Origin: Paraprevotella sp.
GTDB lineage: Bacteria; Bacteroidota; Bacteroidia; Bacteroidales; Bacteroidaceae
Length of the DNA stretch: 11,753 nucleotides
Assembly: GCA_017425765.1 (NCBI GenBank)
Contig: JAFOXE010000013.1
Location: 1-11,753 of the forward strand
Reading direction: 5' to 3'
Shown in pieces: positions 1-7,204 of this stretch (its first letter is position 1; every line of letters starts with the position of its first letter). The position numbers were made by a program, and so were the translations under genes. The notes below the pieces were generated by a model. That model saw only the letters and a list, made by a program, of their open reading frames with translations. It was not told the DNA's origin and ran no database searches.

Positions 1-3
1 ATT

Positions 4-339
4 ATGGACTACAAGAAAACAAATGCTCCTACTAACACGGTTACTCGCGACATCATGAATATGTGTGATGAAACCGGAAACATTTATGAAACTGTTGCCA
101 TCTTGGGAAAACGTGCTAATCAAATCTCTGTAGATATTAAATCGGAACTTTCTAAGAAGTTGCAGGAATTCGCTTCTGTAAGCGATAATCTTGACGAGGT
201 TTTCGAGAACAGAGAACAAATTGAGATTTCTCGTTTCTATGAGAAGTTGCCGAAGCCTACTTTGATTGCAACCCAAGAGTTTGAGGAAGGAAAAGTATAT
301 TTCCGCAATCCAGCCAAGGAGAAGGAAGTGATAGACTAA
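4..339 (+). CDS. rpoZ: DNA-directed RNA polymerase omega subunit (Rpb6-like, Bacteroidetes form)
   Basis: This 111-residue protein is the small omega/Rpb6-family subunit that helps assemble and stabilise RNA polymerase. The family signature is around residues 27-42 (VYETVAILGKRANQIS), which matches the helix-forming core with the conserved KRA in which omega contacts the beta-prime subunit. The remainder is an acidic and basic tail (NLDEVFENREQIEIS, then a KEKEV end) typical of the longer Bacteroidetes version. The start at MDYKKTNAPTN agrees with how I remember Bacteroides homologues beginning, so the gene appears complete although only three bases precede it; its promoter or upstream partner is outside the window. 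The DUF4293 gene follows after 9 bases, an order I know from Bacteroidales genomes, so the two are probably co-transcribed. Many automatic annotations call this a hypothetical protein. Confidence 0.88.
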   Translation: MDYKKTNAPTNTVTRDIMNMCDETGNIYETVAILGKRANQISVDIKSELSKKLQEFASVSDNLDEVFENREQIEISRFYEKLPKPTLIATQEFEEGKVYFRNPAKEKEVID

Positions 340-348
340 GTACGAGTC

Positions 349-810
349 ATGATACAGCGAATACAGAGCCTTTATCTGTTTATCGTCACCATCCTATCTG
401 TGGTTGGACTTTGCACCTCGGTAGGACGCTTTGTGAACGATGGCGTGTTGGTGGCCAAGTTGTATAATTTGTGTATGACTATGCAGCCATCGGGCGAGCG
501 TGACTTTGCTCCATGGGCATTGTTTGTTCTGCTATTGATGGTGGCCGTAGTTTCTCTCTTTGCAATCTTTTTATTTCGCCGGCGTATGGTTCAAATTCGT
601 TTGGTCATCTTCTCCGGTCTGTTGCTTGTGGGGTACTATGTGGCTCTTGCATGTTTTGCTTGGTATTTGAGCGATGCTATTTCGGGTATGGAGTTTCATG
701 TCTCATGGACTGCGGCTTTGCCTGCTGTTTCTTTGATATTGGAATATCTTGCTTTCCGTGCCATCATGCGTGACGAAATGATAGTACGTTCTCTTGACCG
801 ATTACGCTAA
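349..810 (+). CDS. DUF4293 family four-helix inner membrane protein
   Basis: A 153-residue integral membrane protein of unknown function. Hydrophobic segments lie at about residues 7-25, 55-76, 83-107 and 119-138, consistent with four membrane helices, with the basic run RRRM (77-80) between helices 2 and 3. The start MIQRIQSLYL and the C-terminal motif with RDEMIVRSLDRLR (141-153) are what I associate with DUF4293, a family found essentially in Bacteroidetes and often placed directly after the omega subunit gene. Spacing to that gene is 9 bases, suggesting one transcript, and a strong hairpin terminator follows about 30 bases after the stop. The role is not known; the conserved gene order only hints at a housekeeping job in the envelope. 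The family call is firm, the function open. Confidence 0.85.
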   Translation: MIQRIQSLYLFIVTILSVVGLCTSVGRFVNDGVLVAKLYNLCMTMQPSGERDFAPWALFVLLLMVAVVSLFAIFLFRRRMVQIRLVIFSGLLLVGYYVALACFAWYLSDAISGMEFHVSWTAALPAVSLILEYLAFRAIMRDEMIVRSLDRLR

Positions 811-833
811 CTTATAGAGAAAGACTTATAAAG

Positions 834-884
834 AAAAAATCGCCCTTTGCAGAATGTGCTTTCTGTAAAGGGCGAATCTTTTTT
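834..884. terminator. Bidirectional rho-independent terminator between convergent genes
   Basis: The arms at 840-854 and 861-875 form a 15-bp stem with one G-U wobble and a 6-base loop (855-860). Reading on the + strand it is followed by a T run (879-884), and on the - strand the A run at 834-839 gives a matching T run. It therefore serves both the DUF4293 gene ending at 810 and the PorT-family gene ending at 924. Confidence 0.9.
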
Positions 885-923
885 ATGTGAGCTGTAGAGC
901 TATGTGAAATCGTTTGTTGGAAA

Positions 924-1628
924 TTATTTAGTACGTACGAGGTCAAATAGGTATGCGGCTTTGATTGTGATGGTTCCATGCGCAGATCTACCAAAGACAT
1001 CCTTCTTACCATTTCCAAAGATGTCGCTCAATGCAAAGTAGTAGCGACCTTCTAGTTGGAAGTGTCCGATGCTTGAGTTATATTCTGTACCCAAGCCGCC
1101 GGTGATACCATAGTCGAACTTGTTTTCAATAGGCATTGAGTATTGCTCATGTACTTGCCCGGGACGTAAACTTAATGTGTAGTCCGAGAATTCTCCACTT
1201 TGCTTGCTATTTTCGCTAAGGGCATAACCAATTTGTGGACCTAACACGATGTAGGCCATCATTCCTTTCTTCTCGTGTCCCCAGCCCATACGGGCGAGTA
1301 TCGGCATTTGGATATAGTGGATATCGCGCTCATACGTGTCGCTCGATGTTTCAATCACCTCTTTCCAGCCCAAATTGGCGTAATTCAATTCTGCTTGCAC
1401 TGCACAAAGCGATTTGAAGTATTTCTCACAAGTGTATCGGAAGGTGAGGCCCGCTGTCATTCCAGTTTTCCATGTCTGTTTTATGGAAGGGTCAAACGTC
1501 ATCTGGTTTAGTGCACATCCTATGTTTACGCCAATGGCGAAATCATTGCGGTGTTCGCCCACTTGTGCCTTGGTAAGGTGTGCGTTTATGCAAATAAATA
1601 AGATGGCTAAAATACTTATTTTCTTCAT
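924..1628 (-). CDS. PorT-family outer-membrane beta-barrel protein
   Basis: A 234-residue secreted protein with an N-terminal signal peptide (MKKISILAILFICINAHLTKA, about residues 1-21). The mature part is made of short alternating strands ending in aromatic residues, for example LTFRY, VQAELNYANLGW, IHYIQMPILARMGW, AYIVLGPQIGYAL, GITGGLGTEY and FQLEGRYYFALSDI. This is the pattern of the PorT/outer-membrane beta-barrel domain (PF13568 type), probably eight strands. The founding member, PorT of Porphyromonas gingivalis, is needed for type IX secretion, but the family is large in Bacteroidetes and most members have no assigned role, so I do not claim that this is PorT itself. Its start codon overlaps the stop of the upstream LysM gene by 4 bases (ATGA), pointing to translational coupling and a shared envelope function. 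Confidence 0.82.
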   Translation of the reverse strand: MKKISILAILFICINAHLTKAQVGEHRNDFAIGVNIGCALNQMTFDPSIKQTWKTGMTAGLTFRYTCEKYFKSLCAVQAELNYANLGWKEVIETSSDTYERDIHYIQMPILARMGWGHEKKGMMAYIVLGPQIGYALSENSKQSGEFSDYTLSLRPGQVHEQYSMPIENKFDYGITGGLGTEYNSSIGHFQLEGRYYFALSDIFGNGKKDVFGRSAHGTITIKAAYLFDLVRTK

Positions 1629-3391
1629 CTCTTTAGTTTTATCAGTTCAATCCTTTGGTCGGTAGTATAATGTATCAGTTGAATTTCTCGATTGATGAAA
1701 CCGCTCCAATTGCTGGCTCTTTGGAAACGGAAAGCATGTTGCATCGGCTTTACGTGTACTTGTAGAATATGGTCGTTGAACGACTTTCCGTATTGCGACA
1801 TACCTTTCAAAAAGAAATAGCCTGCATCAAATCCCAACAAGCCGAAGCGCGGATACGACGCAAACATCGGTTTCTTAAACCATTGTGTAAATTTGTTTTC
1901 TATGTCAACTACGTCTTGATTTGCCGCGTTTCGGTAGAATGTGGTAAAGACGAAGGTGTCAAAGATATGGAAATAAGAGCTGTATATACCGGTATACGTT
2001 TGCCATTCAGGGTAGCCCAGTAAACTGATTTGATATTCCGGATGTTTGTTTGAAAAGTTCTTTAATAGTGGGAACAATTTGTTCAGTACCTTTAGGTCGG
2101 ACGTATTCGGGATTATCAAGTTTTTGCGAACGGGGTTTAGCGTTTGCAAGAGCGTTGTCTCGTCGGAATACAAACTCATTGTTGCAACTTCTCGATCTTG
2201 TGCTTTCAAAACCTTTTTCAATCCATCAGTGAGATTCTTGCCTTCAGTATTGCCGCCTTCAGCATCGAGAATGATGTGGTTGTAGTTTACAAAATAGCTT
2301 TCTGCCAATAGGTTTACTTCATGGTATTGGTCGTTCTTAGGTGCATTAACTGCATATATATAAGGATTGTGGTAGAATTCATCACTTTGACCTGTGAATG
2401 GCACCACTAATTTTATCTTATTCTTCTTGCTGAATTTTGATAATGTGTTGATTTGTGAAGCATACATAGGACCGAAGATGATATCCACTTTTTTAAGCTC
2501 AGGAGTGGATAACAACTGTGTCATGTCTTCGGCGTCAGCTCCCGAGTCGTATGCAAAAATCTCTACTGAAACTCCGCTGTTCTTGATACTGTCCACAGCA
2601 AGAAGTAAGCCCTGATAAAACTCAATCATCTTGGCACTTTTTGTATTGTTCTCCTTAAAGGGGAGTACAACCGCGATTTTTATGTACTCCATGCTTTTCT
2701 TTTCAGCCTTCGGTGGAAACAGTTCCTCGTTGGTCGGTATTTTAGGGGCTTGCTCTGCTTGCTTCTTATACGGGATGCAGATAAAGCTGCCTTTTTTTAG
2801 CTCATATTCTGGTTCTTTCATCTCGGGATTGGCGGCAATGATTTCCTCTTCGCTCACCGCGTATTCCTCGGCAATTTTTGATAGTTTTTCGCGTCTTCTT
2901 ACCTTATGCATTTCGCGGCACTTGGGTTGTAGACGGTTGGGTGTAGGTTGTGGTGTGCTAACTTCGGGTTGTACCGGTGTTATTGGTGGCTCAACAGATG
3001 TTGTGGCGGTAGGAATTACAATAACCTGACCAGCCTTAAAGTTTTCGGCCGATAATCCCGGGTTGGCAGCACAAATTTCGGATGCCGACACCTTATATAT
3101 TATGGAGATGCGATATAGTGTTTCGCCGGGTTTTATGGTGTGGAAACCTTGTTGATTTTCATTGCTTACTTGTTGTGGAATGCGCAAGATTTCGCCGGCC
3201 TTTAATCCTTGTTTTGCACTAGGATTTAGGTTGTAGAGCTCGTCTATAGTTATTTTGTAGATACGAGCCAGTGAATATGCTGTTTCGCCCTTCTTAACCG
3301 TGTGGTTGAAATGTGTACTTTGTGCCATGCTCCATAGAGGGAACAAAAGCACGCATAAAAGCACAATTATGTAACGTTGTGTAGGTGTCAT
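1625..3391 (-). CDS. LysM-repeat envelope protein with periplasmic-binding-protein-like domain
   Basis: A 588-residue exported protein. A signal peptide covers about residues 1-23 (MTPTQRYIIVLLCVLLFPLW then SMAQ). LysM modules, which bind glycan strands of peptidoglycan, lie at about 29-73 (HTVKKGETAYSLA...GLKAGEILRIP) and 83-127 (HTIKPGETLYRIS...FKAGQVIVIP), followed by a Pro/Thr-rich linker (128-155) and a more divergent third LysM at 162-208. From about residue 236 (YIKIAVVLPFKEN) to the end there is a type I periplasmic-binding-protein-like fold resembling branched-chain amino acid binding proteins and LpoA-type regulators, with FYQGLLLAVDSIKN, DIIFGPMYASQI and LLGYPEW as typical segments. 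No transporter genes adjoin it, so a structural or regulatory role at the cell wall is more likely than solute uptake. It leads the pair with the PorT-family barrel, overlapping it by 4 bases. ATG at 3391 is chosen because it gives a proper signal peptide. Confidence 0.85.
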   Translation of the reverse strand: MTPTQRYIIVLLCVLLFPLWSMAQSTHFNHTVKKGETAYSLARIYKITIDELYNLNPSAKQGLKAGEILRIPQQVSNENQQGFHTIKPGETLYRISIIYKVSASEICAANPGLSAENFKAGQVIVIPTATTSVEPPITPVQPEVSTPQPTPNRLQPKCREMHKVRRREKLSKIAEEYAVSEEEIIAANPEMKEPEYELKKGSFICIPYKKQAEQAPKIPTNEELFPPKAEKKSMEYIKIAVVLPFKENNTKSAKMIEFYQGLLLAVDSIKNSGVSVEIFAYDSGADAEDMTQLLSTPELKKVDIIFGPMYASQINTLSKFSKKNKIKLVVPFTGQSDEFYHNPYIYAVNAPKNDQYHEVNLLAESYFVNYNHIILDAEGGNTEGKNLTDGLKKVLKAQDREVATMSLYSDETTLLQTLNPVRKNLIIPNTSDLKVLNKLFPLLKNFSNKHPEYQISLLGYPEWQTYTGIYSSYFHIFDTFVFTTFYRNAANQDVVDIENKFTQWFKKPMFASYPRFGLLGFDAGYFFLKGMSQYGKSFNDHILQVHVKPMQHAFRFQRASNWSGFINREIQLIHYTTDQRIELIKLKR

Positions 3392-3421
3392 TTAATTGAT
3401 ATTATCTTTTATATCTGATGG

Positions 3422-3429
3422 CAAATTTA
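3422..3429 (-). promoter_or_regulatory. Putative Bacteroidetes -7 box for the LysM/PorT-like pair
   Basis: On the - strand this reads TAAATTTG, an exact match to the Bacteroidetes primary-sigma -7 consensus TAnnTTTG, about 30 bases upstream of the LysM gene start at 3391. I see no convincing TTTG -33 box at 19-21 bases upstream, so the call rests on the -7 box and its position. Confidence 0.45.
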
Positions 3430-3463
3430 ATCAAAAAAAGTGGTTATCTTCATGGGAAAGCAT

Positions 3464-3471
3464 TATTTTTG
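3464..3471 (+). promoter_or_regulatory. Putative Bacteroidetes -7 box for the T9SS-cargo/uvrA unit
   Basis: The sequence TATTTTTG matches TAnnTTTG and is followed by CA, a common context for Bacteroidales promoters. Transcription would start near 3478, giving a 5' leader of only about 10 bases before the ATG at 3488. This argues against the upstream in-frame ATG at 3440, which lies before the box. The -33 region is weak. Confidence 0.5.
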
Positions 3472-3487
3472 CACAAATATGTGTATT

Positions 3488-4207
3488 ATGAATAAGGTGT
3501 TAAGAGGATGTTTTTTAGTGATGACATATTTTTTATGCTCATCCTTAGCTGCTCAGGAAGTATATCCCACAGTAAATCCTGCTGCGACATACGAAACTTC
3601 GGAGGGTGAAATTTCGGATGCTTCCGAAGCTCAGTCGGCTCCGATAATAGGACATTTTACTTCTAATGTGTCCGACTTGGGCGATTATGAAGTACGTTAC
3701 GAGTGGAAGATTTATGCACCTGGTATGGAGAGTTCGCCCTTGGTGCACCGTTTTGATGCCGACATAGATTATACTTTTACACAGAGTGGAACCTATCACG
3801 TGCAGTTATATGCTACGTTTGTTGCGGGGCGTGACACCATTCAGTATCCCGAGCCGGGAGAAGAAAATCCTTTTGTTGTTTCCATCAGTGCTTCAAAGTT
3901 GGAGATGCCTAACGCCTTCTCACCAAATGGCGATGGTTACAACGATGTATATAAGGCTAAGGAGGGGTTCCTTTCCATTGTATCATTTAAGGCTACTATA
4001 TTCAACCGTTGGGGGCATAAACTATACTCATGGAACAACATAGAGCAGGGCTGGGACGGAAAGGTCGGCGGAAGCGTGGTGCGCGACGGCACCTACTTCG
4101 TTGTGGTTGAAGCCCGAGGTGCAGATGGTATTGAATACAAGATTAAAAAAGATGTAAACGTGCTTACCGGTTTTACAAAGTCGGGCTCGGAAGGAGGCGG
4201 ATATTAG
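3488..4207 (+). CDS. Secreted protein with PKD-like region and T9SS type B (gliding motility-associated) C-terminal domain
   Basis: From the ATG at 3488 the product is 239 residues: signal peptide about 1-23 ([20 protein letters not shown] then AAQ), a low-complexity acidic stretch (30-50), and a PKD-like beta-sandwich at about 52-135 ([23 protein letters not shown]). At about 139-226 is a domain of the CHU_C/TIGR04131 type with hallmark segments [36 protein letters not shown] and [10 protein letters not shown]. That domain is the type B signal directing proteins through the type IX secretion system to the surface. The open frame extends upstream to an ATG at 3440, but that start puts 16 extra residues before a good signal peptide and lies upstream of the likely promoter, so I reject it. 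Unusually for this domain, about 13 residues ending in SGSEGGGY follow the expected end of the fold. uvrA starts 2 bases after the stop. No partner domain such as a protease or adhesin is visible, so cargo function is unknown. Confidence 0.82.
   Translation: MNKVLRGCFLVMTYFLCSSLAAQEVYPTVNPAATYETSEGEISDASEAQSAPIIGHFTSNVSDLGDYEVRYEWKIYAPGMESSPLVHRFDADIDYTFTQSGTYHVQLYATFVAGRDTIQYPEPGEENPFVVSISASKLEMPNAFSPNGDGYNDVYKAKEGFLSIVSFKATIFNRWGHKLYSWNNIEQGWDGKVGGSVVRDGTYFVVVEARGADGIEYKIKKDVNVLTGFTKSGSEGGGY
4193..4197 (+). promoter_or_regulatory. uvrA: GGAGG Shine-Dalgarno-like sequence before uvrA
   Basis: GGAGG lies 12 bases before the uvrA ATG at 4210, inside the last codons of the preceding gene, where it encodes the Gly-rich end. 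Bacteroidetes genes generally lack Shine-Dalgarno sites, so this may be functional or a by-product of the Gly codons. The spacing is slightly long for the start at 4210. Confidence 0.35.
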
Positions 4208-4209
4208 CC

Positions 4210-7044
4210 ATGGAGAATGAGATGGATAAGGTTTGTGTGTACGGAGCACGTGTACACAATCTAAAAAATGTTGACGTTGAGATACCGCGAAATAGTCTTA
4301 CCGTAATAACCGGATTGAGCGGAAGCGGTAAATCTTCTTTAGCATTCGATACAATTTTTGCGGAGGGACAGCGTCGTTATATTGAAACCTTCTCAGCTTA
4401 TGCACGCAATTTTCTAGGCAATTTGGAACGCCCCGATGTGGATAAAATTACGGGTCTTAGTCCGGTTATATCCATAGAACAGAAAACCACTAATAAAAAT
4501 CCCCGCTCCACAGTTGGTACAACTACCGAGATTTACGACTTCTTGCGTCTTTTGTATGCCCGAGCCGGCGAGGCCTTTTCTTATCGTTCGGGCGAAAAAA
4601 TGGTGAAATACACCGAGGAACAAATTATTGATCTTATTCTTAACGATTACTCAGGACGTAAAATTTATATTTTGGCTCCGTTGGTGCGCAACCGTAAAGG
4701 ACATTATAAAGAGTTGTTTGAAACCGTACGTCGCAAAGGCTATCTTTATGTTCGTATTGATGGCGCCTTGTGCGAGGTGACTCACGGAATGAAGGTAGAT
4801 CGATATAAAAATCACGACATTGAAGTGGTTATTGATCGTTTGAAAGTTCAAGATAAAGACGATAAACGTTTGCAGAACAGTGTTGCTGTTGCAATGACGC
4901 AAGGCGATGGCTTGCTCATGGTCTATGATATGGCCACCGAAGAGATACGTCATTACAGCAAGCGTTTAATGTGTCCGGTTACAGGAATATCTTATCACGA
5001 ACCGGCTCCACATAACTTCTCGTTTAACTCGCCCCAGGGTGCGTGTACACGATGTAAGGGTTTGGGCTATGTAAGCCTAATTGATGAGGATAAGGTTTTT
5101 CCGGATAAGAGTCTGTCAGTACACGAAGGCGGTATATTGCCCTTGGGCAAGTATAAGAATGCCATGATATTTTGGCAGATTGAAGCTTTGCTCGACAAAT
5201 ACGAACTTACCTTAAAGACTCCTTTGTGTAAAGTACCTCAAGAATGTATCGATGAAATACTCTACGGAACAGTCGACCGCCTTCGTATTCGTGCAGAGTT
5301 GGTTCATACATCTACTGATTATTATGTAGATTTCGAAGGTGTGGTCAAGTTCATTATGCAGCAGCAAGAGAACGATTCTTCGGCCACTTCACAAAAGTGG
5401 GTAGAACAATTCTCACGTACCACAGTATGTCCTGAATGCGGTGGTCAACGATTGAATAAGGAGGTTTTGCATTTCCGTATAGATGGAAAGAATATTGCCG
5501 AATTGGCCGCCATGGATATCAAGAACTTGTATGCATGGCTCGAGGGGTTGGAAGATCGTCTTACCAAACGTCAGCGCAAGATCGCGCCTGAAATACTCAA
5601 GGAAATACGTAACCGTTTGAAGTTCCTTTTGGATGTCGGACTTGATTATCTTTCGCTGAATCGTTCATCGGTTTCTTTGTCGGGTGGTGAAAGTCAACGT
5701 ATACGTTTGGCCACCCAGATCGGCTCGCAACTTGTAAATGTATTGTATATCTTGGACGAGCCAAGCATTGGCTTGCATCAACGCGACAATAGAAAATTGA
5801 TTGCTTCGCTCAAGGATTTGCGTGACTTGGGAAATACGGTTCTTGTAGTGGAACACGATGAGGAAATGATGATGAATGCCGACTATGTGGTGGATATGGG
5901 TCCCGGTGCAGGAAGATTAGGAGGTGAGGTTGTTTATCAAGGTACTCCGCAGGAAATGTTGAGTTCACAAACCTTAACTGCTGATTATTTGAGTGCTTCG
6001 CGATGCATTGAGATACCGGAAGTCCGCCGTAAGGGCAATGGCGAAAGTCTGTTGTTGACCGGTGCTTCGGGCAACAACTTGAAAAATGTGGATGTGCGTT
6101 TTCCTTTAGGCTGCTTGATATGTGTAACGGGTGTCAGTGGCTCAGGAAAATCTACGCTAATTAACGATACACTTCAACCCATCTTGTCGCAACATTTCTA
6201 TCGTTCGTTGCGTACTCCTTTACCTTATAAAAGTATAGAGGGATTAGAAAATATTGATAAGGTGGTGAATGTGGACCAATCACCATTGGGGCGCACGCCA
6301 CGTTCTAATCCGGCTACGTATACCGGTGTGTTCAACGACATTCGTTCGCTTTTTGTCGACCTACCTGAGGCAAAAATTCGTGGTTATAAGGCCGGTCGCT
6401 TCTCGTTTAACGTAAAGGGAGGCCGTTGCGAAACATGTGGGGGAAATGGTTATAAAACCATAGAAATGAATTTCTTGCCCGATGTGTATGTGCCTTGTGA
6501 AGACTGTCATGGCAAGCGTTATAACCGTGAAACGCTCGAGGTAAGATTCAAAGGAAAATCCATTGCCGATGTACTAGATATGACTATTAACAAGGCGGTG
6601 GAATTCTTTGAGAACCAACCCACCATCTTGAACAAGATCAAGGTGTTGCAGGATGTGGGTTTGGGATATATTAAGTTAGGACAACCTTCTACCACACTGT
6701 CCGGTGGTGAAAGTCAACGTGTTAAGTTAGCAACCGAACTATCAAAGCGCGATACGGGTAAAACCTTATACATTCTTGACGAACCTACAACAGGACTTCA
6801 TTTTGAGGATATTCGCGTGCTTCTTGGTGTGTTGAATCGATTGGTGGAGAAGGGCAACACGGTAATTATTATTGAGCATAATCTGGATGTGATAAAGTCG
6901 GCAGATTATCTTATCGACATGGGTCCGGAAGGCGGACAAGGCGGAGGTGAATTGTTGGTATGTGGAACACCGGAAGAAGTGGCCCAATGTAATAAGGGTT
7001 ATACATCTTCGTTCCTGTGTGAGTTGCTTAACGACGGAAAATAA
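4210..7044 (+). CDS. uvrA: UvrABC excinuclease ATPase subunit A
   Basis: A 944-residue nucleotide-excision-repair damage sensor, essentially the usual full length (E. coli about 940). UvrA dimers scan DNA for lesions, load UvrB and then leave. Two ABC ATPase halves are visible: Walker A GLSGSGKS at 35-42 and GVSGSGKS at 641-648, signature LSGGESQR at 490-497 and 830-837, Walker B LYILDEP at 512-518 and 853-859. The UvrB-binding and insertion regions are present, so this is the complete UvrA type. The C-terminal zinc module is intact (C740, C743, C763, C766), as is a CPEC pair at 407-410. The first zinc module has C255, C279 and C282 but Thr258 where E. coli has its second cysteine. A start at the internal ATG 4222 ([14 protein letters not shown]) would match E. 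coli more closely and cannot be excluded. It is probably co-transcribed with the cargo gene 2 bases upstream; hairpins follow after the stop. Confidence 0.97.
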   Translation: MENEMDKVCVYGARVHNLKNVDVEIPRNSLTVITGLSGSGKSSLAFDTIFAEGQRRYIETFSAYARNFLGNLERPDVDKITGLSPVISIEQKTTNKNPRSTVGTTTEIYDFLRLLYARAGEAFSYRSGEKMVKYTEEQIIDLILNDYSGRKIYILAPLVRNRKGHYKELFETVRRKGYLYVRIDGALCEVTHGMKVDRYKNHDIEVVIDRLKVQDKDDKRLQNSVAVAMTQGDGLLMVYDMATEEIRHYSKRLMCPVTGISYHEPAPHNFSFNSPQGACTRCKGLGYVSLIDEDKVFPDKSLSVHEGGILPLGKYKNAMIFWQIEALLDKYELTLKTPLCKVPQECIDEILYGTVDRLRIRAELVHTSTDYYVDFEGVVKFIMQQQENDSSATSQKWVEQFSRTTVCPECGGQRLNKEVLHFRIDGKNIAELAAMDIKNLYAWLEGLEDRLTKRQRKIAPEILKEIRNRLKFLLDVGLDYLSLNRSSVSLSGGESQRIRLATQIGSQLVNVLYILDEPSIGLHQRDNRKLIASLKDLRDLGNTVLVVEHDEEMMMNADYVVDMGPGAGRLGGEVVYQGTPQEMLSSQTLTADYLSASRCIEIPEVRRKGNGESLLLTGASGNNLKNVDVRFPLGCLICVTGVSGSGKSTLINDTLQPILSQHFYRSLRTPLPYKSIEGLENIDKVVNVDQSPLGRTPRSNPATYTGVFNDIRSLFVDLPEAKIRGYKAGRFSFNVKGGRCETCGGNGYKTIEMNFLPDVYVPCEDCHGKRYNRETLEVRFKGKSIADVLDMTINKAVEFFENQPTILNKIKVLQDVGLGYIKLGQPSTTLSGGESQRVKLATELSKRDTGKTLYILDEPTTGLHFEDIRVLLGVLNRLVEKGNTVIIIEHNLDVIKSADYLIDMGPEGGQGGGELLVCGTPEEVAQCNKGYTSSFLCELLNDGK

Positions 7045-7105
7045 TCTTGAAATCAGTCTGTTATACAGATATTTAGGTGCTCTCTTTTTTAGATGAGCAT
7101 CACAT

Positions 7106-7150
7106 AAAAAACACCCGTACATCTTGTTTGAATAAGATGTACGGGTGTTT
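7106..7150 (-). terminator. Rho-independent terminator of the dpp5-MFS operon
   Basis: Arms 7109-7125 and 7134-7150 form a perfect 17-bp stem with an 8-base loop. Read on the - strand it lies about 55 bases after the MFS stop and ends in a run of six T (complement of 7106-7111). On the + strand only three T follow, so the main direction is -. Confidence 0.88.
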
Positions 7151-7157
7151 GCTATCT

Positions 7158-7199
7158 ACACCATCGTGTAGTGGTAGGTTAGACGACGGTGTGTTTTTT
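7158..7199 (+). terminator. Probable rho-independent terminator of uvrA
   Basis: ACACCATCGT (7158-7167) can pair with ACGACGGTGT (7183-7192), a 10-bp stem with one A-C mismatch, followed by G and six T (7194-7199). A competing small hairpin CTACAC-CATC-GTGTAG (7156-7171) overlaps the left arm. It sits just past the stronger - strand terminator, so each convergent unit seems to have its own. Confidence 0.6.
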
Positions 7200-7204
7200 A
7201 TGCC

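Noticed and set aside
2631..3029. A 132-codon hydrophobic open frame on the + strand opposite the LysM gene
   Set aside because: The Ser/Gly/Cys-rich sequence is the antisense image of the LysM and Pro-rich linker coding region; the real gene on the other strand has clear domains.
3440..3487. Upstream start (ATG at 3440) for the T9SS-type cargo gene
   Set aside because: It would add 16 residues before a good signal peptide and lies upstream of the likely -7 box, so ATG 3488 is preferred.
7156..7192. Possible tRNA-like D-arm text (GTAGTGGTAGGTTAGAC) after uvrA
   Set aside because: No acceptor, anticodon or T arms are present; the stretch is explained by the uvrA terminator hairpin.
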